From Massilia sp. UMI-21 (GTDB lineage Bacteria; Pseudomonadota; Gammaproteobacteria; Burkholderiales; Burkholderiaceae_D), in contig CP063848.1 in assembly GCA_015277795.1 (NCBI GenBank), positions 2,976,001-3,040,000 of the forward strand: 64,000 bases of DNA. Reading direction: 5' to 3'. Positions 45,124-54,428 of the stretch are shown here, in pieces. The position numbers and the translations under genes were made by a program. How positions within the stretch are numbered: position 1 is the stretch's first letter; each line of letters starts with the position of its first letter. The notes under the pieces were generated by a model. That model saw only the letters and a list, made by a program, of their open reading frames with translations, did no database searches and was not told the origin of the DNA.

Positions 45124-46158
45124 CTACTTCTTCATCGCCTTCATGCCCTTGGCCGTGCCTTTGTCCTGCGGCTTGCTCATGCCGGTGTCGTCGAGCTGCC
45201 CGCCCTTCGAGCCCAGCTCGGCGCTACCCATCGCGCTGCCGGACGCGGTGCCGGACTGTCCCGCCATCGTACCACCGCCGGCCGACTGCATGCTCATACC
45301 GAGTTCGGCGCCGGTGCGCGGCGAGGACATCGGGTCGGACATGGTGCGCATCGCCATCTGCTTGAGCACGTCGATGTCGCCGCTGGGCAGCGCCACCTCG
45401 GCCTCGCCCGAGCCGCCGTCCACCGCCATCTGCTTCTCGCGGTCGGTGACGAAGTCCCAGTCGGCGCCCTGGTTCCAGGGGCCGCGCATCTCGCCCTCGC
45501 CCTGCGACATGTTGTAGTACACGCTGGCGAAGCGCGGGTCGGCCGGCATTTTGCCCGGCGGGAAGTTCGGCTCGATGGCATACAGCGCCTTCTCGAAGGA
45601 CTTCTGGTGCGCCACCTCACGCGTCATCAGGAAGCCCAACGCTTCCTTCACGCCCGGGTCGTCGGTCAGCGCAATCAGGCGCTCGTACACGATCTTCGCG
45701 CGCGCCTCGGCCGCGATGTTCGAGCGCAGGTCGGCGGTCGGCTCGGTGATCGAGTCGATGTAGGCCGCGGTCCAGGGCACGCCGGCCGAGTTCACCAGCG
45801 GGGTGCCGCCGCCGTACAGCACCTGGGTCAGGTGACTGTCGTTGCCCGCCCCGGTGATGGACTTGAACAGGTCGGCTTCGCTGTCGACGGCCTCGGCCAG
45901 GCGGCCCTTGGCGCCCTTGTTGAGCATGGCGACGATGTGCCCGATCACTTCGAGGTGGCTCAGTTCCTCGGTGGCGATGTCGAACAGCATGTCCTTGCGG
46001 CCCGGGTCGTCTTCCGATACCGCCTGCGTGAAGTAGCGCATCGCTGCGGCCAGTTCACCCTGCGGGCCGCCGAATTGCTCCAGCATGAGGTTGGCCAGGG
46101 CCGGATTCGGCTCGCTGACGCGGACTGTGTATTGCAGGCGTTTGTTATGTGCAAACAT
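45124..46158 (-). CDS. Manganese catalase
   Basis: 344 aa. The ferritin-like four-helix core carries dimanganese ligands: GELAAAMRYF, ATEELSHLEVIGH, AEARAKIVYERL and TREVAHQKSFEKAL. It disproportionates hydrogen peroxide without haem. The C-terminal third is a Ser/Gly/Met-rich tail ending in KGMKAMKK, probably disordered. The start ATG follows GGAGGACGTCC. It is divergent from the hemerythrin gene, with 380 bp between. Confidence 0.92.
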   Translation of the reverse strand: MFAHNKRLQYTVRVSEPNPALANLMLEQFGGPQGELAAAMRYFTQAVSEDDPGRKDMLFDIATEELSHLEVIGHIVAMLNKGAKGRLAEAVDSEADLFKSITGAGNDSHLTQVLYGGGTPLVNSAGVPWTAAYIDSITEPTADLRSNIAAEARAKIVYERLIALTDDPGVKEALGFLMTREVAHQKSFEKALYAIEPNFPPGKMPADPRFASVYYNMSQGEGEMRGPWNQGADWDFVTDREKQMAVDGGSGEAEVALPSGDIDVLKQMAMRTMSDPMSSPRTGAELGMSMQSAGGGTMAGQSGTASGSAMGSAELGSKGGQLDDTGMSKPQDKGTAKGMKAMKK

Positions 46159-46537
46159 GGACGTCCTCCGATGATGAGTATCGGCGCCGTAGCAGCGCCT
46201 TCGGGTGATGCCGGCCACGACCGGCAACGCGTGTATCTCATGTTGGCAGGGTGGCACGGCAGTGTGGATCAGGTGTTCGCGCGCGCTTGTGTAGGACTGC
46301 GGCGACATACACAAACTTGATGGAAATATTGGAATTGATAAATTCAGGGTTTCGCAGGCCGTTTTTCGGCTGCCGCCGCCGTGCGACGGCCTGGACACGC
46401 CCCGCCCAGCGATTCACACCGACATTCGCGCGGCGCGTACTCCTACAGTAAAGACGAGCGGCGCCGCACTACCATGTTGACTAACTACTATGTTGACGAA
46501 CTACCATGTTGAATACATGACCACAAAGGGGGTAACG
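46159..46537. promoter_or_regulatory. Divergent control region of Mn-catalase and hemerythrin genes
   Basis: About 380 bp. It contains TCCTACAC on the minus strand (46289-46296), TCCTACAG on the plus strand (46441-46448), and three 16-bp direct repeats just ahead of the hemerythrin gene. The shared TCCTACA elements in both directions suggest the two genes respond to the same stress signal. Confidence 0.5.
46468..46515 (+). repeat. Three 16-bp direct repeats ahead of the hemerythrin gene
   Basis: ACTACCATGTTGA (46468), ACTACTATGTTGA (46484) and ACTACCATGTTGA (46500) occur every 16 bp. Each holds an ATG. The first ATG opens a 12-codon frame (MLTNYYVDELPC) that ends at 46512, so the repeats may be a regulatory leader ORF, an operator array, or both. 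Confidence 0.7.
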
Positions 46538-47134
46538 ATGTTTAACCTGAATAAGCTGAGCCCGACGATCACCAACATGATCCGCTTCGACCATTCGCAC
46601 GTGATGGTGACCTTCCACCAGTACGAGAGGGACAAGCCGGCGCGCGTGAAGAAGGCGCTGGCCGACACCATCTGCGACGCGCTGGAAATCCACGCGACGC
46701 TCGAGGAAGAGATTTTCTACCCGGTGATGCGCGAGCGCGACGCCGGCGAGCCGTTCATGCACAAGGCCGAGCCGGAGCACATGGAGATGCGCCGCCTGAT
46801 CGCCGAACTGCGCCGCACCAGCGGCGCCGATCCGCGCCACGACAAGCTGGTGATGGAACTGATGCGCGACGTGATGCACCACGTGGCCGACGAGGAAACC
46901 ACCCTGCTGCCGCATGCCGAGGCCAAGCTGAGCCGCGAGATGCTCTCGGAGCTGGGCGCCAGGATGACCCGTCGCCGCCTGGAACTGGTGGGGCCGAAGG
47001 CCGGCAAGCTGGCCAAGGAACATGCGGTCGGCTTCGGCGGCAGCGGCGCGGCCCTGGTGGTCGGCCTGGCCAGCGCCGTGTTCGCGGCCAAGGCCTTCGG
47101 TCCGAAGAAGACCTGGAAGTCCAACCCGGCCTGA
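46538..47134 (+). CDS. Hemerythrin-like HHE domain protein
   Basis: 198 aa. The four-helix HHE pattern is seen: FDHSHVMVTFHQ, IHATLEEEIFYPVM, HKAEPEHMEM and HHVADEETTLLPHAE, giving a diiron or dimetal site. The C-terminal hydrophobic segment (SGAALVVGLASAVFAAKAF) may bind a membrane. Roles in O2, NO or iron handling are known for the family. The start is set by AAGGGGG; an ATG seven codons upstream is possible. It is divergent from Mn-catalase. Confidence 0.82.
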   Translation: MFNLNKLSPTITNMIRFDHSHVMVTFHQYERDKPARVKKALADTICDALEIHATLEEEIFYPVMRERDAGEPFMHKAEPEHMEMRRLIAELRRTSGADPRHDKLVMELMRDVMHHVADEETTLLPHAEAKLSREMLSELGARMTRRRLELVGPKAGKLAKEHAVGFGGSGAALVVGLASAVFAAKAFGPKKTWKSNPA

Positions 47135-47252
47135 GGCCGCCTTGCCCCCCCTCCCCGGCCGCGGCATGCTGCGGCCGGCTTCGCCGCAGGCACGCCATCG
47201 GCGGCGCGAAAAAGCGGCGGATCGCGCAATGCGCCCTCCGCCGGCAATCTCC

Positions 47253-47999
47253 TCAAGCAAGCCAGCGCACCAGCACCGGCACCAGCCAGGGCGCGAGCAG
47301 CGCGGTCAGCGCCCCGTTCAATCCCATCGCCAGGCCCGCAAACGCACCCATCTCGGCGCCCGACTGGAAGGCGCGCGCGGTGCCGATGCCGTGCGCGGCC
47401 AGGCCCAGCGCGAAGCCGCGCGCCGCCGGCGAGGCGATGCGCAACCGGTCGAACAGCCAGGGGCCGGCAATCGCGCCGAAGATGCCGGTGCCGATCACCA
47501 TCGCCGCGGTCAGGGCCGGAATGCCGCCCAGGCGTTCCGACACCGCCATGGCGATCGGCGAGGTCGCCGACTTCGGGCCCAGGGTGGCGGCCAGCACCGG
47601 GCCGGCGCCCATCAGGAGCGCGATCGCGACACTCGACACGATGGCCGTGACACAGCCGAGCAGCAGTGCGCAGGCCAGCGGCAGGAAAGCACGGCGCAGG
47701 CGCGGCAGCTGGCGCACCAGCGGCAGGGCCAGGGCCACCGTGGCCGGGCCGAGCAGGAAGTGGACGAACTGGGCGCCGGCAAAATAGCGCTGGTAGGACA
47801 TGCCGGAGAGCAGCAAGGCCGCCGCGACCAGGGCGATCGAGATCGCCACCGGATTGGCCAGCGGCGCGCCCTTGCACAGGCGCGCGATGCGGTGGGCGGC
47901 CAGGTAGGCGCACAGGGTCATGGTCAGCCCCAGCAGCGGCGAAGCCGACAGGTAGACCCAGAAGCGGCCGAAATCCCCGAATTGGGCCGGCTCAGGCAT
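47253..47999 (-). CDS. LrgB/CidB family membrane protein
   Basis: 248 aa with about seven helices. LGPKSATSPIAMAVSERLGGIPALTAAMVI and the AHGIGTARAFQ segment mark LrgB. With the LrgA-like partner it is thought to act in murein hydrolase export, holin-like control, or transport of small acids such as pyruvate or glycolate. It overlaps its partner by eight bases. Confidence 0.87.
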   Translation of the reverse strand: MPEPAQFGDFGRFWVYLSASPLLGLTMTLCAYLAAHRIARLCKGAPLANPVAISIALVAAALLLSGMSYQRYFAGAQFVHFLLGPATVALALPLVRQLPRLRRAFLPLACALLLGCVTAIVSSVAIALLMGAGPVLAATLGPKSATSPIAMAVSERLGGIPALTAAMVIGTGIFGAIAGPWLFDRLRIASPAARGFALGLAAHGIGTARAFQSGAEMGAFAGLAMGLNGALTALLAPWLVPVLVRWLA

Positions 48000-48357
48000 C
48001 GCCGGCCCCTCCTGCGTCAGCGCCCCCTTCTCCCAGCCGCCGCAGCAGCAGGCCGGTGAGCGCGAGCGTCAGTAGGGTGCTGGCGACCAGCGACACCAGG
48101 ATCGCCAGCCAGTGGCCGCTGCCGCTGGCGGCGGTGGCCACGATGCCGACGCCGGCCGGAACGAAGAGCAGCGACAGGTGGGCCAGCAGGGTGTTGGCCG
48201 CCTCCTCGACAGATTGCTGCAGGCGCGGCCAGGCCAGCAGGGCGGCCATCAGGAGCAGCATGCCCGCCACCGGACCGGGAATCGGAAGCGCCAGCAGGAA
48301 CACCAGGCCTTCGCCGAGGCACTGGAACAGCAGCAGGATGGTAAAGGCGGCGAGCAT
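47992..48357 (-). CDS. LrgA/CidA family membrane protein
   Basis: 121 aa, four helices; FQCLGEGLVFLLALPIPGPVAGMLLLMAALL is the LrgA hallmark. It precedes and overlaps the LrgB gene. The pair is thought to form a membrane complex affecting autolysis or small-acid transport. No LytTR or LysR regulator adjoins the pair. Confidence 0.87.
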   Translation of the reverse strand: MLAAFTILLLFQCLGEGLVFLLALPIPGPVAGMLLLMAALLAWPRLQQSVEEAANTLLAHLSLLFVPAGVGIVATAASGSGHWLAILVSLVASTLLTLALTGLLLRRLGEGGADAGGAGDA

Positions 48358-48446
48358 GGAGCGCTTCGAGAATAAAGCGCTCAGGATAGCAAATCGGGCG
48401 GCGGCGTGCGCCGCCTTGCCAGCGGTCGGGCCCGCCGGTCCCGGTT

Positions 48447-49535
48447 TCAGGCCTCCGCGGTGGCCCCGGCAATCGCGCCGCGGCGCACCTGGTCGCGCTC
48501 GATCGACTCGAACAACGCCTTGAAGTTGCCTTCGCCGAAACCGTCGTCGCCCTTGCGCTGGATGAACTCGAAGAACACCGGTCCGAGCTGGGTCTCCGAG
48601 AAGATCTGCAGCAGCAGGCGCGGCCTGCCGTCGACCACGCTGCCGTCCAGCAGCAGGCCGCGCGCCTTGAGTTCCTCGGGGTTTTCGCCGTGGCCCGGCA
48701 CGCGCTCTTCGAGCATTTCGTAATAGGTCGCGGGCGGCGCGCTCATCAGGGGCACGCCGGCCGCGCGCAGGCCGTCCACCGTCTTGATCAGGTCTTCGCT
48801 CAGGAGCGCGATGTGCTGGATGCCTTCGCCGTTGAACTTCATCAGGAATTCCTCGATCTGGCCGCCGCCCTGCTTGCCTTCCTCGTTGAGCGGAATGCGG
48901 ATCATGCCGTCCGGCGCGGTCAGCGCCTTCGAGGTCAGGCCGGTGTACTCGCCCTTGATGTCGAAGTAGCGGATCTCGCGGAAGTTGAACAGCTTTTCGT
49001 AGAAATTGGCCCAGAAGCTCATGCGGCCCCGGTAGACGTTGTGGGTCAGGTGGTCGATGATCTTCAGGCCCTGGCCGGCCGGATGGCGGTCCACGCCCTC
49101 CAGGAATTCGAAGTCGATGTCATAGATCGACTTGCCCTCTTCGAAGCGGTCGATCAGGTACAGCGGCGCGCCGCCGATGCCCTTGATGGCGGGCAGGCGC
49201 AATTCCATCGGGCCGGTCGGGATCTCGACCGCCTGCGCGCCCAGTTCCAGCGCGCGCGCGTAGGCCTTGTGCGCGTCCTTGACGCGGAAGGCCATGCCGC
49301 AGGCCGAGGGGCCGTGTTCGGCGGCGAAGTAGGCGGCGTAGCTCTTCGGCTCGTTGTTGATGATGAAGTTGATGCCGCCCTGGCGGTACAGGCTCACCGC
49401 CTTCGAGCGGTGCACCGCCACCTTGGTGAAGCCGAGCGCTTCGAAGACCGGCTCCAGCACGCCCGGGGTGGGCGACGCGAACTCGACGAACTCGAAGCCC
49501 ATCAGGCCCATGGGGTTCTCAAACAGGTCTGCCAT
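48447..49535 (-). CDS. hppD: 4-hydroxyphenylpyruvate dioxygenase
   Basis: 362 aa. Two vicinal-oxygen-chelate halves; iron ligands in IDHLTHNV and [10 protein letters not shown] with the Glu in [29 protein letters not shown]. It converts 4-hydroxyphenylpyruvate to homogentisate in tyrosine breakdown. The start follows AAGGAAGAG. A LysR gene lies upstream in the same direction and hmgA, the next enzyme, is divergent from that regulator. Confidence 0.95.
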   Translation of the reverse strand: MADLFENPMGLMGFEFVEFASPTPGVLEPVFEALGFTKVAVHRSKAVSLYRQGGINFIINNEPKSYAAYFAAEHGPSACGMAFRVKDAHKAYARALELGAQAVEIPTGPMELRLPAIKGIGGAPLYLIDRFEEGKSIYDIDFEFLEGVDRHPAGQGLKIIDHLTHNVYRGRMSFWANFYEKLFNFREIRYFDIKGEYTGLTSKALTAPDGMIRIPLNEEGKQGGGQIEEFLMKFNGEGIQHIALLSEDLIKTVDGLRAAGVPLMSAPPATYYEMLEERVPGHGENPEELKARGLLLDGSVVDGRPRLLLQIFSETQLGPVFFEFIQRKGDDGFGEGNFKALFESIERDQVRRGAIAGATAEA

Positions 49536-49608
49536 TTTTCTCTTCCTTCCAGATGTCGTTGGTGAGCAGCCGTCTGCACGGCCGCGGATGTTCAAAGCCG
49601 CTCATGCG

Positions 49609-49647
49609 GCACATTCGTTCAGCACATTCATTCCGCGCATTCATTCC
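49609..49647. repeat. Three 13-bp tandem repeats at the lysR 3' end
   Basis: GCACATTCGTTCA, GCACATTCATTCC and GCGCATTCATTCC follow each other from 49609; the last runs into the lysR stop codon. They are probably a simple slippage repeat, with no visible role. Confidence 0.6.
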
Positions 49648-50546
49648 GCGAATACCTCGGCCAGCAGGCCGCGCAGCCACTGGTTGCCCGGGTCCTGGCC
49701 ATAGCGCCGGTGCCAGAACACGTTGGTCTGCAGCGACGGCAACTCGAGCGGCGGCACGATCCATTCCAGGCCGAACGGCGTCGCGGCCCGCTCCGCCAGC
49801 TTCTGCGGCACCGTGACCACCAGGTCGGAGGTCGCCACCATGTAGGGCACCGCCGTGAAGTGCGGCACCCGGAAGCGCACCGACGGTCCGACCCCGGCCC
49901 GCGCCAGCAGCGCGTTGATGCGGTCGTACGGGCTTTCGCTCGCATCGACCAGCATGTGCTCGGCCTTCACGAAGCGCGCCAGGCTCATCTCGCCCCTGGC
50001 CAGGGGGTGCCCCTTGCGCATCATCGTCACATAGGGCTGGCGGAACAACTGGCGCTGGTACAGCGCTTCCGAGATGTCCTCGAACGGCCCCACCGCCAGG
50101 TCGACCCGCCCGCCTTCCATTTCCTCTTTCAGCGCCAGCGCGCCGGCGCGCACCGAGCTGATCTCGACCTGCGGCGCCAGCACACGGCAGCGCTCGATCA
50201 GCGCCGGCATGAAGTAGATCTCGCCCACGTCCGTCATCGCCAGCACGAAGCGGCGGGTGCTGGTGGCCGGGTCGAAGCGGCTGCGCTGGTTCAGCGCGAG
50301 GGCCACCTGGGCCATCGCCACGCCGATCGGTTCGGCCATCTGCGTGGCCAGCGGCGTCGGCTGCATGCCGCTGGCGGTGCGCACGAACAGTTCGTCGCCG
50401 AACGCGCGGCGCAGGCGCGCCAGCGCGTTGCTCACTGCCGACTGGCTCAATCCCAGCCTGCGCGCGGCCGAGGAAATCTGGCGCTCCCGGTAGACTTCCT
50501 GGAATACCGACAGCAGGTTCAGGTCGATGGTGTGCGGTTCGATCAT
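49641..50546 (-). CDS. LysR family regulator of the homogentisate pathway
   Basis: 301 aa. The helix-turn-helix is SVFQEVYRERQISSAARRLGLSQSAVSNALARLRRAFGDELF; the rest is a periplasmic-binding-like effector domain. It lies between hppD and hmgA, so it most likely controls tyrosine or homogentisate breakdown. A 7-bp inverted repeat with T-N11-A shape, the typical LysR site, lies between it and hmgA. The effector is probably a pathway intermediate. Confidence 0.87.
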   Translation of the reverse strand: MIEPHTIDLNLLSVFQEVYRERQISSAARRLGLSQSAVSNALARLRRAFGDELFVRTASGMQPTPLATQMAEPIGVAMAQVALALNQRSRFDPATSTRRFVLAMTDVGEIYFMPALIERCRVLAPQVEISSVRAGALALKEEMEGGRVDLAVGPFEDISEALYQRQLFRQPYVTMMRKGHPLARGEMSLARFVKAEHMLVDASESPYDRINALLARAGVGPSVRFRVPHFTAVPYMVATSDLVVTVPQKLAERAATPFGLEWIVPPLELPSLQTNVFWHRRYGQDPGNQWLRGLLAEVFAE

Positions 50547-50602
50547 GGCGTGGGCTGCATTGTCGGCCCGGCGCGGGCGCGAGAATAGCAATATTTAGGT
50601 GG

Positions 50603-50627
50603 TGAATAGTCTACATTTTTCTATTCA
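50603..50627. promoter_or_regulatory. LysR-type operator (T-N11-A) between lysR and hmgA
   Basis: TGAATAG-N11-CTATTCA is a perfect 7-bp inverted repeat with the spacing of LysR-type sites. A further GAATAG half-site is at 50583. It lies 57 bp from the lysR start and about 73 bp from the hmgA start, fitting autoregulation and activation of hmgA. Confidence 0.65.
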
Positions 50628-50699
50628 TCTCGTAAAACATGCTGAATTCTTCTACAGTGGCGGCGATTCCCATTCGTGTCCCCTCGCCAGGAGAACCCC

Positions 50700-52019
50700 A
50701 TGTCCTTTTCCGTCGACCGCGCATCCGCTCCCCCCGGCGCCTACATGAGCGGCTTCGGCAACGAATTCGCCACCGAAGCCCTGCCCGGCGCCCTGCCGCA
50801 GCACCGCAATTCGCCCCAGCGCGTGGCCTACGGCCTGTATGCCGAGCAGCTGTCCGGCACCGCCTTCACCGCGCCGCGCAGCCACAACCGCCGCTCCTGG
50901 CTGTACCGGATTCGCCCCGCGGCGGTGCACGGCAGCTTCACGCCGATCGACGCGGGCCGCATCGTGTCGCGCTTCGACACCCCGGCCCCGCCCAACCAGC
51001 TGCGTTGGAGCCCGCTACCGATGCCGGACGCGCCGACCGATTTCATCGACGGCTGGGTCACCATGGCCGGCAACGGTTCGCCGGAAGCCATGAACGGCTG
51101 CGCGATCCACCTGTACGCCGCCAACCGCGACATGGACGGCCGCTACTTCTACAATGCCGACGGCGAGCTGCTGGTGGTGCCGCAGCAGGGCCGGCTGGCG
51201 ATCGCCACCGAACTCGGGCTGATCGAGATCGAACCGCAGGAGATCGCGGTGATTCCGCGCGGCCTGCGTTTCCAGGTCAGCTTGCCGGACGGCGCGGCGC
51301 GCGGCTACATCTGCGAGAATTTCGGCGCCCTCCTGCAACTGCCCGACATGGGTCCGATCGGCTCGAACGGCCTGGCCAACCCGCGCGACTTCCTGAGCCC
51401 GAGCGCGCGCTACGAGGACCTCGAGGGCGACTTCGAACTGGTCACCAAGTTCTGCGGCGGCCTGTGGCGCGCACCGATCGGCCATTCGCCGCTCGACGTG
51501 GTCGCCTGGCACGGCAACTACGCGCCCTACAAGTACGACCTGCGCCACTTCAACACCATCGGCTCGATCAGCTACGACCACCCGGATCCCTCGATCTTCC
51601 TGGTGCTGCAGTCGCCCAGCGACACCCCGGGCGTGGACACGCTCGACTTCGTGATCTTCCCGCCGCGCTGGCTGGTGGGCGAAGACACCTTCCGCCCGCC
51701 CTGGTTCCACCGCAACGTGGCCAGCGAATTCATGGGGCTGATCCACGGCGCCTACGACGCCAAGGCCGACGGCTTCGTGCCGGGCGGCGCCAGCCTGCAC
51801 AACTGCATGAGCGGGCACGGACCCGACGCCGCCACCTTCGACAAGGCCAGCAGCGCCGACACCGGCCGGCCGCACAAGGTGGCGGACACCATGGCCTTCA
51901 TGTTCGAGACCCGCAACGTGATCGTACCGACGGCCCAGGCCCTGTCCTCGCCCCAGCTGCAGGCCGACTACCAGCAATGCTGGGCGGGTATCGGCAAGCA
52001 TTTCCGGCCGACGCCCTGA
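50700..52019 (+). CDS. hmgA: Homogentisate 1,2-dioxygenase
   Basis: 439 aa. The typical N-terminus [19 protein letters not shown], the [26 protein letters not shown] segment and the C-terminal iron-site region ([26 protein letters not shown]...) are present. It opens the homogentisate ring to maleylacetoacetate. AGGAG precedes the ATG. The next enzymes, maleylacetoacetate isomerase and fumarylacetoacetase, are not in the window. Confidence 0.95.
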   Translation: MSFSVDRASAPPGAYMSGFGNEFATEALPGALPQHRNSPQRVAYGLYAEQLSGTAFTAPRSHNRRSWLYRIRPAAVHGSFTPIDAGRIVSRFDTPAPPNQLRWSPLPMPDAPTDFIDGWVTMAGNGSPEAMNGCAIHLYAANRDMDGRYFYNADGELLVVPQQGRLAIATELGLIEIEPQEIAVIPRGLRFQVSLPDGAARGYICENFGALLQLPDMGPIGSNGLANPRDFLSPSARYEDLEGDFELVTKFCGGLWRAPIGHSPLDVVAWHGNYAPYKYDLRHFNTIGSISYDHPDPSIFLVLQSPSDTPGVDTLDFVIFPPRWLVGEDTFRPPWFHRNVASEFMGLIHGAYDAKADGFVPGGASLHNCMSGHGPDAATFDKASSADTGRPHKVADTMAFMFETRNVIVPTAQALSSPQLQADYQQCWAGIGKHFRPTP

Positions 52020-52159
52020 GCCAAGGGCGCTTCCCCGGAAACGTGCCATGCTGATAATTCGTGTGGCGAAAACCGGGGGCGGCATGCGATGATGTGGCGT
52101 GCGCCGCTCCCGGTGCGCCCGGTCGCGGCCCGGATCGTCCGACGAAAGGCCCCGCGCCA

Positions 52160-53488
52160 GTGCTGACCGACATATTGATCATCTCCTTCCTCATACTGAT
52201 GAACGGAGTGTTCGCCATGAGCGAGTTGGCACTGGTCTCGGCCAAGCACCTGCGCCTCGAACGGCGCGCCGAAGAAGGCAGCCGCGGCGCGCGCGCGGCG
52301 CTCAAGCTGGCCGACGACCCCAGCAACTTCCTCTCCACGGTCCAGATCGGCATCACCATCATCGGCATCTTCAACGGCGCCTTCGGCGAGGCCTCGCTCG
52401 CCAGCAGCCTGACCGCCGAACTCCAGACCATCCCCTGGGTCGCGCCCTACGCGCAAGAAACCGCCACCGGCCTGGTGGTCGCCTCGATCACCGTCGCCTC
52501 GATCATCTTCGGCGAACTGGTCCCGAAGCGGATCGCGATGCGCTATCCGGAAGCGATGGCGATCCTGATCGCGCCGCCGCTGCGCCTGCTCTCGAAGCTG
52601 ATGTCGCCCTTCGTCGCCTTCCTGTCGCTGGTCACGAACGCCATCGTGCGCCTGCTCGGCATCCATCAGGTCAAGGAAGAAGCCCCGACCGAGGAAGACA
52701 TCGCCGGCATCATCAAGGAAGGCGCCGACACCGGCGTGTTCGAGAAGACCGAGTACGACATCGTCCAGCGCGCCCTGCGCCTGGACGACCAGCACCTGAA
52801 ATCGCTGATGACGCCGCGGGTCGACCTGGTCATCATCGACCTCGAGGAAAACCGCGCCGGCAACCTCGAGACCATCGCCGCCAGCCGCTACAGCCGCTAT
52901 CCGGTGTGCCGCGGCGACCGCTCGCACATCGTCGGCTACGTGATGGCGCGCGACCTGCTGGCCCAGGCGGTGCGCACCGGCTCGGTGGACACGGTCGACC
53001 TCGAAGGCGCGGTGCAGGAACTGCTGTACGTGCCGGAGACCGTGAGCGCCATGGCCCTGCTCGAGATGTTCAAGAAACACCGCGCCGAATTGGCCCTGAT
53101 CGTCGACGAATACGGCGACATCCAGGGCATGGTCACCCTGAGCGACGTGATGAGCGCGCTGGTGGGCGACGTCACCGTGGCCGGCGAAGACCACGACGTC
53201 GATGCCGTGCAGCGTCCCGACGGCAGCTGGCTGCTGGACGGCGGCGTGTCGCTCGACCGCTTCCGCGACCTGCTCGAGACCGGACTCGGCTTCCCCGGCG
53301 AGGTCGAAGGCGCCTACCATACGCTGGCCGGCTTCCTGCTGTACCAGCTGGGCTACATCCCCAAGCCGTCCGACGCGGTCGAGTGGCAAGGCTTCCGCTT
53401 CGAGGTCATGGACATGGACGGCAACCGCATCGACCGCATCCTGGTGTCGCGCTACGAAGTGGCGCAGGCCGAGCCGGAGCGCGATTAA
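52160..53488 (+). CDS. CNNM/CorC (UPF0053) membrane protein with CBS pair
   Basis: 442 aa, GTG start (VLTDILIISFLILMNGVFAMSELAL). An N-terminal DUF21/CNNM membrane domain (FLSTVQIGITIIGIFNGAFG), a CBS pair (about 215-335; LMTPRVDLV, YSRYPVCRGD, ALIVDEYGDIQGMVTLSDVMSALVGD) and a C-terminal CorC/HlyC domain (DGSWLLDGGVSLDRFRDLL, GFLLYQLGYIPK). Relatives affect Mg2+/Co2+ export or tolerance; older hemolysin names are not informative. It stands alone between hmgA and the TlpA-like gene. Confidence 0.87.
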   Translation: MLTDILIISFLILMNGVFAMSELALVSAKHLRLERRAEEGSRGARAALKLADDPSNFLSTVQIGITIIGIFNGAFGEASLASSLTAELQTIPWVAPYAQETATGLVVASITVASIIFGELVPKRIAMRYPEAMAILIAPPLRLLSKLMSPFVAFLSLVTNAIVRLLGIHQVKEEAPTEEDIAGIIKEGADTGVFEKTEYDIVQRALRLDDQHLKSLMTPRVDLVIIDLEENRAGNLETIAASRYSRYPVCRGDRSHIVGYVMARDLLAQAVRTGSVDTVDLEGAVQELLYVPETVSAMALLEMFKKHRAELALIVDEYGDIQGMVTLSDVMSALVGDVTVAGEDHDVDAVQRPDGSWLLDGGVSLDRFRDLLETGLGFPGEVEGAYHTLAGFLLYQLGYIPKPSDAVEWQGFRFEVMDMDGNRIDRILVSRYEVAQAEPERD

Positions 53489-53545
53489 TCTTCTGTTAAG
53501 CCGCGTGCGTTATCGTCGTGCCAACTCAACAAGGAGAAACGCACG

Positions 53546-54352
53546 ATGGATGTCGTCACACTCGGCCCGCTGGTCTTTCCCACCCGGGTGCTGCTGGTCC
53601 TGGCCGCGATCCTGGCGGCCACCCTGCTGGCCGAATGGTTCCGCCGGCGGCGCGGCATCGATCCCGGCGCCGTGCTGTGGAAGATGATCCTGGCCGGCTT
53701 CGTGGCCGCGCGCGCCGTGTTCGTGCTGCGCCACCACGCGCTGTTCGCCGAGCGCCCCTGGACCGCCTTCGACTTCCGGGACGGCGGCTTCGACGCCGGC
53801 GCCGGGCTGCTGGTCGCCTGCGTGGTGGGCGCCGAGCTGACCCGCCGCCATGCGGCCCTGCGGCGGCCGCTGCTGGCCGCCAGCCTGGCCGGCATCGCGC
53901 TCTGGCTGGGCGGCACCCTGATGCTGCAGGCCTTCGCGCCGGCGCATGCGCCGCTGCCGGCGCTGCAGGTGCGCGCTCTCGACGGCGCCGAACTGCCCCT
54001 GCGCGGCTTCGTCGGCAGGCCGCTGGTGGTCAACCTGTGGGCCACCTGGTGCCCGCCATGCCGGCGCGAGATGCCGGCGCTGGGCAGGATGCAGGCCGCC
54101 AGGCCGGATGTCGGCTTCGTGTTCGTCAACCAGGGCGAATCGGCGGCGGCGGTGCGCGCCTACATGCAGTCGCAGGGACTGCGGATGGACAATGTGGTGC
54201 TCGACGCCGCCGGACAACTGTCCAAGCGCACCGGGTCGCCGGGCTTCCCGACCACCCTGTTCTACGACGCGCGCGGGACGCTGCGCTTGCGGCACGTGGG
54301 CGAGCTGTCGGAAGCGAGCCTCGCCGAGAAGCTGGCGCAATTGCCCCGTTAG
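53546..54352 (+). CDS. TlpA-like disulfide reductase with Lgt-like membrane domain
   Basis: 268 aa. The first about 125 residues hold 3-4 helices with a pattern (WKMILAGFVAARAVFVLR...FDFRDGGFDAGAGLLVA) recalling prolipoprotein diacylglyceryl transferase, but without its catalytic Arg-His set. The C-terminal TlpA/thioredoxin domain has WATWCPPC (Cys 169/172) and the cis-Pro in GSPGFPTTLFYD. It should reduce periplasmic disulfides. AAGGAG precedes the start. An MBL-fold sulfur enzyme gene follows. Confidence 0.83.
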   Translation: MDVVTLGPLVFPTRVLLVLAAILAATLLAEWFRRRRGIDPGAVLWKMILAGFVAARAVFVLRHHALFAERPWTAFDFRDGGFDAGAGLLVACVVGAELTRRHAALRRPLLAASLAGIALWLGGTLMLQAFAPAHAPLPALQVRALDGAELPLRGFVGRPLVVNLWATWCPPCRREMPALGRMQAARPDVGFVFVNQGESAAAVRAYMQSQGLRMDNVVLDAAGQLSKRTGSPGFPTTLFYDARGTLRLRHVGELSEASLAEKLAQLPR

Positions 54353-54428
54353 TTTTCGCCCGCCTCCCCCTTGCGCTTCCCCCCGCGGGCAAGCTGTGGT
54401 ACAACATGCGCCGCACACAGGAGAGCCA

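Noticed and set aside
47155..47185. Hairpin CCGGCCGC-N8-GCGGCCGG after the hemerythrin gene
   Set aside because: No T-run; GC-rich palindromes of this size are common here.
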